From Mycolicibacterium vulneris (GTDB lineage: Bacteria > Actinomycetota > Actinomycetes > Mycobacteriales > Mycobacteriaceae): a DNA stretch of 64,000 bases. The notes under the pieces were generated by a model. It saw only the letters and a program-made list of their open reading frames with translations. It made no database searches and was not told where the DNA came from. Each line of letters starts with the position of its first letter. The first letter of the stretch is position 1. The stretch lies in NCBI RefSeq assembly GCF_002104765.1, contig NZ_NCXM01000021.1, positions 1 to 64,000 of the forward strand. Reading direction: 5' to 3'. Below, piece after piece: positions 26,253-36,983 of this stretch. The position numbers were made by a program, and so were the translations under genes.

Positions 26253-26306
26253 GGGCGGCGGTCGGGGGAGTCGGCACGCGGGCGCGCGCCGGAGGGACCG
26301 CCGCCC
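26253..26306. terminator. GC-rich inverted repeat downstream of hsp18
   Basis: Perfect 11-bp arms, 26253-26263 and 26296-26306, around a 32-base GC-rich loop, immediately after the hsp18 stop (on the minus strand) and before the PAS-ANTAR gene. It may be a terminator, or a leader structure of the PAS-ANTAR message, given that ANTAR proteins act on RNA structures. Confidence 0.35.
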
Positions 26307-26320
26307 GGCCCGCCGGTCGG

Positions 26321-26770
26321 TCAGGCGTTGATGACCTCGCGCTGGGCGGCGCTGTCGCGGACGGCCCGCGGTGCGTCACCGCGGCCCACCGCGATCTTGC
26401 GCGGCTTGGCCTTCTCGGCCACCGGAACGTGCAGGCGCAGAACGCCTTCGGCATACGAGGCCTCGATCTTGTCGGTATCGAGGTTCTCGCCGAGCACCAG
26501 CTGGCGGCTGAACACGCCGCGCGGCCGCTCGGTGGCCAGCATCTCGCGGTTGGGATCGACGGCCGGTCGTTCGGCACGCACGGTCACCACGTTCCGCTCG
26601 ATGTCGATGTCCAGCGAGTCGGCGTCGATGCCAGGCAGGTCGAACTCGACGACGAACTTCTCGCCTTCGCGCCAGGCATCCATGGGCATCACTGCCGGTC
26701 GGGCGGCGGTGCCGAGGACCTGGTGGGCGAAGCGGTCGAGTTCACGGAATGGATCTGAACGCATCAGCAT
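26321..26770 (-). CDS. hsp18: Small heat-shock protein Hsp20/alpha-crystallin (18-kDa antigen)
   Basis: A 149-residue chaperone matching the 18-kDa antigen of M. leprae and the M. avium group: MLMRSDPFRELDRFAHQVLG at the start, an alpha-crystallin domain (FDLPGIDADSLDIDIERN, RGVFSRQLVLGE) and the terminal GVLRLHVPV strand. It binds unfolding proteins without ATP. ATG 26770 has GAGAGGTG about 6 nt upstream; an in-frame GTG three codons earlier would overlap that site. It diverges from the HspR-like gene across a 140-bp region holding a perfect inverted repeat, so repression by that protein is likely. Confidence 0.95.
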   Translation of the reverse strand: MLMRSDPFRELDRFAHQVLGTAARPAVMPMDAWREGEKFVVEFDLPGIDADSLDIDIERNVVTVRAERPAVDPNREMLATERPRGVFSRQLVLGENLDTDKIEASYAEGVLRLHVPVAEKAKPRKIAVGRGDAPRAVRDSAAQREVINA

Positions 26771-26814
26771 GGTGGTCACCTCTCACTCCAATCTAGGCTG
26801 TGGGTCGGCAATTC

Positions 26815-26832
26815 CTATGTCTAATGACATAG
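26815..26832. promoter_or_regulatory. Inverted repeat operator between hsp18 and the HspR-like gene
   Basis: CTATGTC-TAAT-GACATAG, two perfect 7-bp arms with a 4-base spacer, midway between the divergent start codons (26770 and 26911). A 10-bp palindrome TGATATATCA follows at 26836-26845 and may hold a -10 element. MerR/HspR proteins bind such spaced inverted repeats over promoters, though the sequence differs from the classic HAIR element. Confidence 0.5.
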
Positions 26833-26910
26833 ATTTGATATATCATCATCGACAGAATCACGCAAGTGTGCTAGACAGATTTTTCGAGCCGGTAGTGAAG
26901 GAGATGCGTG

Positions 26911-27276
26911 ATGGCCGACCGCCGTGGCGACGTGAGTGCCCCCTCGTCCGACCATGGTGTGTACGGCATCTCGGTGGCCGCCGAATTGTCCGGGATCGCG
27001 GTGCAGTCGCTGCGGCTCTACGAGCGCTACGGATTGATCACACCGGCCCGCAGCCGGGGCGGAACTCGCCGGTATAGCGCCGACGACCTGATGCGGCTCA
27101 GGCGCATCAGTGAGCTGGTCGAGTCCGGGGTCAACCTGGCCGGCGTCGGGCGCATCCTCGATCTGGAGGACCACAACGCCACGCTGTCGGCGGCGAACAC
27201 AGACCTGCGGTACACCAATCGCACCTTGCGAGAAGCCGCGAAAACGGCCGAGCCGGTCGACCCGGGCACCCTATAG
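26911..27276 (+). CDS. HspR-like MerR-family transcriptional regulator
   Basis: A 121-residue MerR protein. The winged-helix part VYGISVAAELSGIAVQSLRLYERYGL is close to HspR, followed by RSRGGTRRYSADDLMRLRRI and the ESGVNLAGVGRIL helix shared with HspR. The C-terminus is short with no metal-binding cysteines. AAGGAG lies 7 nt before ATG 26911. Its divergent neighbour is hsp18, so it most likely represses that gene and itself through the inverted repeat at 26815. It is distinct from the HspR of dnaK operons, as no dnaK or dnaJ lies here. Confidence 0.88.
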   Translation: MADRRGDVSAPSSDHGVYGISVAAELSGIAVQSLRLYERYGLITPARSRGGTRRYSADDLMRLRRISELVESGVNLAGVGRILDLEDHNATLSAANTDLRYTNRTLREAAKTAEPVDPGTL

Positions 27277-27323
27277 AGCCCATCGGCGGATTGCACCGGC
27301 CGACGCCGGGTACCCGTCCCGCT

Positions 27324-27878
27324 ATGCCTTTGAGAGAAGCGATGGGTGAGTTGACGGAAGCGGGTGCTCAGGTCGCGGGCAGCGCACGCCAGGAAGCGGA
27401 CGCTTATCGCGGCGACAACGACCGGCCGCTGGGCGGCTACCTGGTGGTGATGGTCGTCTACGGCGTCGTCGTGACGGTCGCGGTGCTGGCCGCGCTGGCC
27501 AGCGGCCGCAGACTGCCGGCCCGGTGGCGCGTCCAAGACCTGCTGCTGCTCACCCTGGGCACCCACAAACTGTCGCGCACCTTGACCAAGGACGCGGTGA
27601 CCAGCCCGCTGCGGGCGCCCTTCACGCACTACAAGGGCACCGGCGGCCCAGCGGAGGTCCAGGAAGAGGTCCGCGAGCAAAGCCAGCTCCGGCACAGCCT
27701 GGGGGAGCTGCTGACCTGCCCGTTCTGCCTGGACGTGTGGGTCGCGACGGGGTTTGCCATCGGCCTCGTCTTCGCGCCCCGCTTCACCCGGCTGGTCGCG
27801 GGCGTGTTCAGCGCGCTGGCCGGCGCGGACTTCCTGCAGCTCGCCTACGCCATGGCGCAACAGTCGGCCGAGGGTTGA
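27324..27878 (+). CDS. DUF1360-family membrane protein
   Basis: A 184-residue protein with a hydrophobic helix at about 40-62 and others near the C-terminus. The KLSRTLTKDAVTSPLRAPF segment and the CPFCLDVWVA motif identify DUF1360, a family of unknown function often in actinobacterial stress loci. The CxxC may bind metal or form a disulfide. ATG 27324 (MPLREAMGEL) is preferred over the frame opening at 27291. It follows the HspR-like gene by 47 bases and converges on the dehydrogenase-like gene. Confidence 0.85.
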   Translation: MPLREAMGELTEAGAQVAGSARQEADAYRGDNDRPLGGYLVVMVVYGVVVTVAVLAALASGRRLPARWRVQDLLLLTLGTHKLSRTLTKDAVTSPLRAPFTHYKGTGGPAEVQEEVREQSQLRHSLGELLTCPFCLDVWVATGFAIGLVFAPRFTRLVAGVFSALAGADFLQLAYAMAQQSAEG

Positions 27879-27899
27879 GGCCCGCCGAATTGCGCCGCG

Positions 27900-29210
27900 T
27901 CAGCCCGTCTTCGGCATCGGAATGCCTTCGCTGGCGGTGAATTGCGCGTCGTCCTCGGAGGACAAGCCGATCGAGACGACCGAGCGGGTGAACAGCGCGT
28001 CGGTCAGGTAGGCCAGCGACACCGCCCACCGGTTGACGCCCCGCGGGATCGCATACAAGTGATAGGACCGGGTGACCGCTTTGGCGGGTAGCCCGGACAG
28101 ACGGATGTTGAGCGGGTTGGCCACCGCGTAGCGCGGTCCGAGGTCGACCACCAGGCCGAGGTTGCGGTGCTTGTATTCCTTGCTGCTGCCGCAACCGAGG
28201 CTGGCCGCGACGTTTCGGGCCAGCGCCTTGCCCTGCCGGGTCGCGTGCTGGGCGGTCGGCGGTGTGACCTTTCCCGGCTGGGTCAGATCGGGAACGGCGG
28301 CCGCGTCACCGGCCGCGAACACCTCGGGGTGATCGGGCACCTGCAAGTCGGCCTGAACGGTGAGCCGGCCCTTTTCGGTCGGCAGTCCAAGGTTCTGAAT
28401 CAACGGAGCGCCCGTCACTCCCGTCACCCAGGCGATGGTTCGCGTCTCGATGCGCGAATCATCGCTGAGCACAACGTGATCGGCGTGCGCCTCCTTGAGG
28501 GTGATACCGAGCCGGACGTCGATGCCGCGCTTGCGTAACACCTTGAGCGCGGCGTCGCCCAGCTTCTTGCCCACCTCGGGCATCACCTGATCGGCCAGAT
28601 CGAGCAGTAGGAACCGCACCTCCGCGGGGTTGAAGCCCATCTGCTTGGCCGCCGCGTCGGCCAGCGCCCGCAGCTGGACCACCAGCTCGGTGCCCGAATA
28701 CGACGCGCCGACCACCACCACGGTGCGCCGGGCCGCGGCCACCCGGGGATCGTCCTCGATGCTGGCCAGCTCTAGCTGTTCGACGAAATGGTCTCGCAGG
28801 TAGAGGGCCTCGGCGGTGGTCTTCAATCCGCGTGCGTGTCTGGCCAGCCCCGGGACATCGAACAACCGGGTCACCGAGCCCGGCGTCAGCACCAGCCGAT
28901 CCCACGACATGGAATGGCTGCGCTCTTCGGGATCACAATAGGTCAGCGTGCGTTGGTCGAAGTCCACGGCGTCGACCCGGCCGCGTACCGCGCGGACGCC
29001 CTTGAGCGAATTGGCCAGTGGGACAGCGACAAAGCGGGCATCGACGGCGCCTCCGGCAACGTCCGGCAACAGCGGCGTGTACAGCATGTAGTCGACCGGC
29101 GAGATCATCGTGATGTCGACGGGTGCGCGCCGTCGGCGCAGAGTTCGGGCCAGCCGACGGGCGCAGGTGAATCCGGTGAAGCCGCTTCCCACGATCACAA
29201 TGGAGGTCAC
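27900..29210 (-). CDS. FAD-dependent oxidoreductase, type II NADH-dehydrogenase-like (Rv1812c-like)
   Basis: A 436-residue two-dinucleotide-domain flavoprotein: FAD motif VIVGSGFTGFTCARRLA at the N-terminus, NAD motif VVVVGASYSGTELVVQL in the middle, FAAGDAAAV for FAD, and TAQHATRQGKALARN typical of Ndh. The C-terminus lacks an obvious strong membrane anchor but has amphipathic segments. It probably oxidises NAD(P)H with quinone. The start is GTG 29210. In a dormancy island it may keep redox balance under low oxygen. Confidence 0.86.
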   Translation of the reverse strand: MTSIVIVGSGFTGFTCARRLARTLRRRRAPVDITMISPVDYMLYTPLLPDVAGGAVDARFVAVPLANSLKGVRAVRGRVDAVDFDQRTLTYCDPEERSHSMSWDRLVLTPGSVTRLFDVPGLARHARGLKTTAEALYLRDHFVEQLELASIEDDPRVAAARRTVVVVGASYSGTELVVQLRALADAAAKQMGFNPAEVRFLLLDLADQVMPEVGKKLGDAALKVLRKRGIDVRLGITLKEAHADHVVLSDDSRIETRTIAWVTGVTGAPLIQNLGLPTEKGRLTVQADLQVPDHPEVFAAGDAAAVPDLTQPGKVTPPTAQHATRQGKALARNVAASLGCGSSKEYKHRNLGLVVDLGPRYAVANPLNIRLSGLPAKAVTRSYHLYAIPRGVNRWAVSLAYLTDALFTRSVVSIGLSSEDDAQFTASEGIPMPKTG

Positions 29211-29520
29211 TGGCTCGAGTGTAGGCGGCGTTCGGGGGTGGATCGAAACCCGCTTACCGCGTTCGTGAGGCCATCTTCACGAAAAGCATTGTTCGATAAT
29301 GTGTTTGAGGCCACCTGGGTGATACGAGCCCTCGGGGCGTCCCTTCTCGGCGGCCGGGTCCCGCCGCATGCCTGGACGCATTCGTTATCTGGCCTTGTGC
29401 TTCGCTGAATGGCTCATAGAATTCTTGTTGGGCGTTGGGAATCGCAAAATTGTCAATGTCACCGTGATGCCCGTGGGAACAGGGGCTCCGCGGCCGGGAT
29501 GGCTTTCGGAGGTGATGTTT
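29211..29520. other. 310-base divergent intergenic region
   Basis: Between the oxidoreductase and the GAF-ANTAR gene. An in-frame open stretch upstream of the GAF-ANTAR start reaches 29368 but lacks a ribosome site and family similarity, so it is treated as noncoding leader. I see no clear DosR box or strong hairpin here. Confidence 0.5.
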
Positions 29521-30228
29521 ATGCAAGACGGCACTGTCACCATCGCCAGTCAGCTCGTGGAGCTGGTGACGAATCTGGAGCGCGACGAGCGCGACACCGC
29601 GGCTGGGCTGCACGAGCTTATCGAAAACGGGGTGCACCACGTCACCGGCACCCAATATGCGGGGATCACGCTGGCCGAGAAGAGCAGGTCGCTCTGCAGT
29701 GTCGCCGCCACGCATCGCTACCCGATGATTCTGGACGCGATTCAGAACAGGTTCAGCGAAGGGCCGTGCCTCGCCGCGGCCTGGGAGCACCACATCATGC
29801 ACATCGCCGACCTGAATGCCGAACAGCGCTGGCTGCGCTACCGCCGGTATGCGCTCGAGCAGACCCCGATTCGCTCGATCCTGTCGTTCGAGTTGTTCGT
29901 CGACGGCAGCAGCATGGCCGCGCTCAACTTCTATGCCGACACCCCAAACTCATTCAGCGGGGAGTCCGTGGAGCTGGGCACGGTGTACGCCACCCATATC
30001 GCATTGGCCTGGTCGATGATGCGCCGCCAGGACCAATTCCGCAGTGCCCTGGCCTCGCGGGACGTCATCGGCCAGGCCAAGGGTGTAATCATGGAGCGCT
30101 TCAGTCTCGATTCCGTCGGGGCTTTCGAACTGCTCAGGCGACTCTCACAACAGTCCAACACCAGGCTGGTGGACATCGCCGCCGCCCTCATCGACAGCGA
30201 ACATCCGCTCAAACACCGTCGGCGCTGA
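29521..30228 (+). CDS. GAF-ANTAR regulator
   Basis: A 235-residue protein: GAF domain at about 20-165 (TQYAGITLAEKSRSLCSVAA, EGPCLAAAWEH) and a C-terminal ANTAR domain (IGQAKGVIMERFSLDS, AFELLRRLSQQSN). GAF binds a small ligand or senses redox state, and ANTAR acts as an RNA antiterminator. Two in-frame ATGs lie 6 bases apart; 29521 has GGAGGT at ideal spacing, so it is preferred over 29515. Second ANTAR protein in the island. Confidence 0.9.
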   Translation: MQDGTVTIASQLVELVTNLERDERDTAAGLHELIENGVHHVTGTQYAGITLAEKSRSLCSVAATHRYPMILDAIQNRFSEGPCLAAAWEHHIMHIADLNAEQRWLRYRRYALEQTPIRSILSFELFVDGSSMAALNFYADTPNSFSGESVELGTVYATHIALAWSMMRRQDQFRSALASRDVIGQAKGVIMERFSLDSVGAFELLRRLSQQSNTRLVDIAAALIDSEHPLKHRRR

Positions 30229-30268
30229 ATCGCTGAAGATGGCTGTCGGCGGGCGGTTTTCGCGGTAG

Positions 30269-31423
30269 TCAGTTCATCGGAACGGGCGCGGGCCGACCCT
30301 CGGCGATGAGTCGCTCGCCGAGGTCGTAATCGTCGTCGGCGTTGTAGGTCAGCACTCCGACGACGGTATCGCCCGAGTCGTACCACACCGTGAAGCCGTC
30401 GCCGTGGTCGAGCATCCGGCTGCGTTCGTACCCGTCGCCCCAGGCGTGGTACTTCACCGTCGCATCACCGATGGTGGTCCAAAACCCCGGCACCTTATCC
30501 CATTTCATCTGCTGTCCCGTCGCGCAGGCGCCGGCGATCGTGCCCTGGTCGGCCGCGTCCTGCCAATGCTCGGTGGCTACCCGGCGACCGGCGACCTCGT
30601 GGTGGGCGAGGGCGACGTCGCCGGCGGCGTAGACACCAGGGACAGAGGTGGCCATGTCGGAACCCACCACGACGCGGGACTCGTGGACCCGCAGACCTGC
30701 CTCGGCGGCGATCTTGCTCTGCGGCGACACACCGGTTGCCGCGAGCACCAGGTCGCAGTCGATGGTGACGCCGCTGTCCAGGCGCACACCCGCATCGGTG
30801 ATTTCCTGCACGCTCACCCCGCCGACGTGGCGGGCGCCGGCCTCGGCTACCAGGTCGCGTAACCGCGCCGCGGCCTCGCCGCCAAGCCGCTTTTCCTGCG
30901 GAAGTGGTTCTGGGGCAACCAGAGTCGTCGGAATGCCGCGCTGCGCCAACGACGCGGCCGCCTCGCAGCCGATAAACCCGGAGCCGATCACCACCGCGGA
31001 GCCGGCGGTGCCCGCAGCGTCGCGCAGCGCGCGGGCGTCGGCGAGCGAGCGCAACAGCAGCGCACGGCGCCCACCGGGAAATGGTGGTGGTTCCGGTGCT
31101 GCGCCGCAGGCCAAGATCAAGGTGTCGAAGACATGGCGCTGGTCGCCGACATGCACGGTGCGCTCGGCGATGTCGATGCGATCGACCGGTGCATCGCAGC
31201 GGAATTCGATCGCCCGTTCGTCAAACCACCGTTGGGCGTGTAGAGCGACGTCGTCGGTCTCGCCGCGCAGGTACTCCTTGCTCAACGGCGGTCGGGCGTA
31301 GGGCAGGTCGACGTCGGCACTGAAGATACGCACCGGTGTGTCGGCGTCGTGGTCGCGGAACGACTCTGCTGCGGCCACTCCGGCCGGCCCGCTGCCCACG
31401 ATGATCGCTCCAGGCTGGGTCAC
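30269..31423 (-). CDS. FAD-dependent ferredoxin/rubredoxin reductase-like oxidoreductase
   Basis: A 384-residue enzyme: FAD motif AIIVGSGPAGVAAAESF, conserved LPYARPPLSKEYLRGE of putidaredoxin-reductase relatives, NAD motif VVIGSGFIGCEAAASLA, and VYAAGDVA near residue 270. Such enzymes pass electrons from NAD(P)H to ferredoxin, rubredoxin or a disulfide carrier. The start is GTG 31423 (or TTG 31426), with no strong ribosome site, perhaps leaderless. It diverges from the alcohol dehydrogenase gene 74 bases away. No ferredoxin gene is adjacent. Confidence 0.86.
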   Translation of the reverse strand: MTQPGAIIVGSGPAGVAAAESFRDHDADTPVRIFSADVDLPYARPPLSKEYLRGETDDVALHAQRWFDERAIEFRCDAPVDRIDIAERTVHVGDQRHVFDTLILACGAAPEPPPFPGGRRALLLRSLADARALRDAAGTAGSAVVIGSGFIGCEAAASLAQRGIPTTLVAPEPLPQEKRLGGEAAARLRDLVAEAGARHVGGVSVQEITDAGVRLDSGVTIDCDLVLAATGVSPQSKIAAEAGLRVHESRVVVGSDMATSVPGVYAAGDVALAHHEVAGRRVATEHWQDAADQGTIAGACATGQQMKWDKVPGFWTTIGDATVKYHAWGDGYERSRMLDHGDGFTVWYDSGDTVVGVLTYNADDDYDLGERLIAEGRPAPVPMN

Positions 31424-31497
31424 CAACGGGTGGTACCCGCACTGCGCGGACTCAACACGCCGTTTCGACGGGTGCGAGACGGGTATGTGCCTCTCAC

Positions 31498-32679
31498 ATG
31501 AAGGCTGTCACGTGGCACGGTAAGCGCGATGTGCGGGTGGAATCGGTGCCCGATCCGAAGATCGAGCAACCTACCGATGCCATCATCGAAGTCACCTCGA
31601 CGAACATCTGCGGGTCCGATTTGCACCTATACGAAATTCTCGGGGCGTTCATGAAACCGGGGGACATCCTCGGCCACGAACCCATGGGTATTGTGCGTGA
31701 GGTCGGCGCGGAGACCGGCGATCTGCGGGTGGGGGACCGTGTCGTCATTCCCTTCCAAATCTCCTGCGGGAGTTGCTATATGTGTGATGAGCGGCTCTAC
31801 ACCCAATGTGAGACCACCCAGGTACGCGACCAAGGCATGGGTGCGGCGCTGTTCGGCTATTCGGAGCTTTACGGCGAAGTCCCCGGCGGGCAGGCACAGC
31901 TGTTGCGAGTCCCTCAGGCTCAATTCACGTACATCAAAGTACCTGTGGGGCCACCGGATTCACGGTTTGTTTATTTGTCGGACGTGCTGCCCACGGCGTG
32001 GCAGGCGGTGGCGTATGCCGACATCCCGGACGGTGGCTCGGTCACCGTGCTCGGGTTGGGTCCCATCGGGGACATGGCGGCGCGGATCGCCGCTCACCTG
32101 GGCTACCGCGTCATCGCCGTCGACCTGGTGCCCGAGCGGCTGGGCCGCGCGGCAAAACGCGGTATCCACACCATCGATTTGAGCCGACTCGACGGCTCGC
32201 TCGGTGACGCGATCCGCGACCTGACCGACGGCCGGGGAACCGACTCCGTCATCGATGCGGTCGGCATGGAGGCGCACGGCTCTCCGGCGGCCAAACTGGC
32301 GCAACAGGTCGCCGGGTTGTTGCCCGATGCGCTCGGCAAAAGGGTCATGCAAACCGCAGGCGTGGACCGACTGTCCGCCCTGTACTCCGCCATCGACATC
32401 GTGCGGCGCGGCGGAACGATCTCACTGATCGGCGTGTACGGCGGCATGGCCGACCCGCTGCCGATGCTCACGTTGTTCGACAAGCAGGTGACCTTGCGGA
32501 TGGGGCAGGCTAACGTGAAGCGCTGGGTCGACGACATCATGCCGCTGCTGACCGATGAGGACCCGCTCGGCGTCGACAGCTTCGCCACCCACGTGCTGCC
32601 ACTGGATGAGGCCCCGCATGGCTACGACATCTTCCAGAAGAAGCAGGATGGTGCGGTGAAGGTCATACTCAAGCCGTGA
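31498..32679 (+). CDS. Zinc-dependent alcohol dehydrogenase (formaldehyde-dehydrogenase-like)
   Basis: A 393-residue medium-chain dehydrogenase. NICGSDLHLYE holds the catalytic zinc cysteine near 38, GHEPMGIV the zinc histidine-glutamate, CGSCYMCDERLYTQC the structural zinc cysteines, and VLGLGPIGDMAARIA the NAD fold. The length and the long middle loop resemble glutathione-independent formaldehyde dehydrogenases and threonine-type enzymes. No clear ribosome site precedes ATG 31498. Substrate unproven; an aldehyde-handling role would suit a window rich in aldehyde-forming enzymes. Confidence 0.88.
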   Translation: MKAVTWHGKRDVRVESVPDPKIEQPTDAIIEVTSTNICGSDLHLYEILGAFMKPGDILGHEPMGIVREVGAETGDLRVGDRVVIPFQISCGSCYMCDERLYTQCETTQVRDQGMGAALFGYSELYGEVPGGQAQLLRVPQAQFTYIKVPVGPPDSRFVYLSDVLPTAWQAVAYADIPDGGSVTVLGLGPIGDMAARIAAHLGYRVIAVDLVPERLGRAAKRGIHTIDLSRLDGSLGDAIRDLTDGRGTDSVIDAVGMEAHGSPAAKLAQQVAGLLPDALGKRVMQTAGVDRLSALYSAIDIVRRGGTISLIGVYGGMADPLPMLTLFDKQVTLRMGQANVKRWVDDIMPLLTDEDPLGVDSFATHVLPLDEAPHGYDIFQKKQDGAVKVILKP

Positions 32680-32771
32680 TCGGCTATGCCCCAAAGCTTT
32701 TCGGTTAGCCCCGGCAACACGGGGCGCGGCGCACAGTTTGACGGCTGTGTAGGCAGGGTATTGAAAGCGCC

Positions 32772-34922
<2,151 letters not shown>

Positions 34923-34930
34923 CCGACTGA

Positions 34931-34953
34931 CGCCGGGCAACCAAAGCCCGGCG
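34931..34953 (+). terminator. Hairpin after glgX
   Basis: Perfect 8-bp arms CGCCGGGC (34931-34938) and GCCCGGCG (34946-34953) around loop AACCAAA, 8 bases after the glgX stop. No T-tract. Likely terminator. Confidence 0.5.
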
Positions 34954-35148
34954 GCCGGCTTTCCACGACACCTGTAAGCCGCCCCGGTGGCATTCCCCCG
35001 TTTCTGCGGATCGAGCGGATTGCTCGCGCCGAATAGGCGACACCGGTTAGCTTTTTGCGCACAATGTCGATGCCGTCGCGCCGCGGCTCCAACCCGGGAC
35101 GCGCAGTGAGTCGACTGCCGGGAACGCGGGAAACGAAAGGGACAGCCG

Positions 35149-36903
35149 ATGGACAGGCCCGGCCCCGGCGCGAGCCTGGAATCGGCGATGGACCGCTCGG
35201 GGCGGACTGGCGCGGTAGTGGTGCTCGTGGTCACCGCCGTGACCTGGGTGGGCTGGTCGACGGGGGTCGACGGGCTGACGCGGATCGCCCCGGGTTGGCC
35301 GCCGATGACGCCGTGGACGGCCCTGTGGCTGGCCGCACTGGCGGCCGCGATTGTGGCGCAATCGGGCCACCCGACGCGCACCCGCGTCTGGGTCGGGCGT
35401 GTGCTGGCGGTCCTGGTGGGCGTCATGGCCGTCGTCATCCTGCTCGAATACACGCCCGTCGGGTCGCTCGGCGTCGACCAGATGCTGTTCGGGGAAGCGG
35501 TGCGCGGGAAACAGACATCATGGCCGGGGCGCCCCAGCCCGCAGACCGCCGCGCCGGTCCTGTTGCTGGCCGCCGCGGTGGCGCTGATCCGGGTGGACCG
35601 TGGGACCCGGGCGGTCTGGCCCGCGTGCCTGGCGAGCAGCGGGGCCATCCCGTTCGTCACGCTCGGCGCCTACCTGTTCGACGCGCTCGCGCTCGTGGGC
35701 GTCTCGCCCTCGACCGGCCAGGCGCTCTCGACGGCCTCGGCACTGCTGTTGCTGATCACGGCGGCGTCGCTAGCGCGCCCCGACCGGTTCCCGGTCGCGT
35801 GGTTGCTCGCGCGCCCCGACCGCCGATCACTGGTGCGATTGACCGGTATCCTCGCCGGCTTTCCTCTGGTAACCGCGCTCTCGCGGCCGGCGTTTCTCGC
35901 GTTCGGTCTGGGCGAGCACGCGGAGTGGACCTTCTCGATACTGTTCAGCACCCTCATCGTCGGGGCGGTCACGTTCTATTTCAGCCAGCGCGAACAGCAA
36001 CTGCTGATCGCGAAGGAACTGGCCAGCAATGAACGCGCCGAGGCCGAGGCGCGGTACCGCATTCTCGCGGACAACGCGGTGGACGTCATCGTGCACTTGC
36101 GCGGCGGTGAGATCGCGTGGGTGTCGCCGTCCGTGCAGGGCGCACTGGGGGGACCGCTCGAGCACTGGACCGGCACGGCCTTCGCCGATCGCATCCACCC
36201 GGAGGATCGCGACAAGCTCGTCGCCGCGGTGCGCAGGATCCTTGGCGGAGAACAGGTTCTCCAACGGTTCCGGGTGTGCTCGGTCGACGGCGATTACCAC
36301 TGGGTCGACGGTCACGGAAAGCCCTACACCGACGCGTTGGGCGACACCGATGGGCTGATCGCGGCGCTACGCGTGGTCGACGATCAGGTCGAGGCGGAAC
36401 AGCGGCTGGAACGATTGGCGCGGTTCGACACGCTGACCGGGCTGGTGAATCGGGCCGAGGCGCTCAGCCGGCTCGAGTGCGCGCTGCGCGAACCGCAACC
36501 CGCCGGGACCCACGTCGGCGTCCTGTTCTGCGACGTCGACCACTTCAAGGCGATCAACGACACGTGGGGGCACGGCATGGGGGATTTCGTGCTCGCGACG
36601 CTGGCCGCACGGATCCGGGCGAGCGTGCGCCGCGGCGACACGGTCGGGCGGACGGGTGGCGACGAAATGCTGGTGCTGTTGCCCGGTGTCCGCCGCAGCG
36701 CCGAACTCGCCCAGATCGCAGAAAAGATCCGCTCGCGCGTCGCCGAGCCGATTCATTTGTCCGGCAACACGATTCACGCGACCTTGAGCATCGGTGCCAC
36801 GCTCGCGCTCTCCGCCGAGTCCGTCGACGCCGTCACGGCGCGAGCGGACGAGGCCATGTACCGGGCTAAGGCGTGCGCGCGGAATACCGTCGTTCCGAAT
36901 TAA
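35149..36903 (+). CDS. Membrane PAS-GGDEF diguanylate cyclase
   Basis: A 584-residue protein: about eight membrane helices in residues 20-280, a PAS domain near 300-420 (YRILADNAVDVIVHL, WVDGHGKPY), then a GGDEF domain from about 425. The active-site loop is GGDEM at 503-507 rather than GGDEF, with the preceding inhibitory-site pattern RRGD followed by five residues, so product feedback may be intact. If active it makes cyclic-di-GMP. An AAAGGGA site precedes ATG 35149. No EAL domain is present. The M at the fifth motif position is unusual but not necessarily inactivating, because G, G, D and E are kept. Confidence 0.88.
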   Translation: MDRPGPGASLESAMDRSGRTGAVVVLVVTAVTWVGWSTGVDGLTRIAPGWPPMTPWTALWLAALAAAIVAQSGHPTRTRVWVGRVLAVLVGVMAVVILLEYTPVGSLGVDQMLFGEAVRGKQTSWPGRPSPQTAAPVLLLAAAVALIRVDRGTRAVWPACLASSGAIPFVTLGAYLFDALALVGVSPSTGQALSTASALLLLITAASLARPDRFPVAWLLARPDRRSLVRLTGILAGFPLVTALSRPAFLAFGLGEHAEWTFSILFSTLIVGAVTFYFSQREQQLLIAKELASNERAEAEARYRILADNAVDVIVHLRGGEIAWVSPSVQGALGGPLEHWTGTAFADRIHPEDRDKLVAAVRRILGGEQVLQRFRVCSVDGDYHWVDGHGKPYTDALGDTDGLIAALRVVDDQVEAEQRLERLARFDTLTGLVNRAEALSRLECALREPQPAGTHVGVLFCDVDHFKAINDTWGHGMGDFVLATLAARIRASVRRGDTVGRTGGDEMLVLLPGVRRSAELAQIAEKIRSRVAEPIHLSGNTIHATLSIGATLALSAESVDAVTARADEAMYRAKACARNTVVPN

Positions 36904-36983
36904 GCGGCCGGTGATCACCACGCGACACGTCGCATCCGGTAGGTTTCTCGCGACAGCGTCTTGCGTTACAAGAGAGGGCGAAA

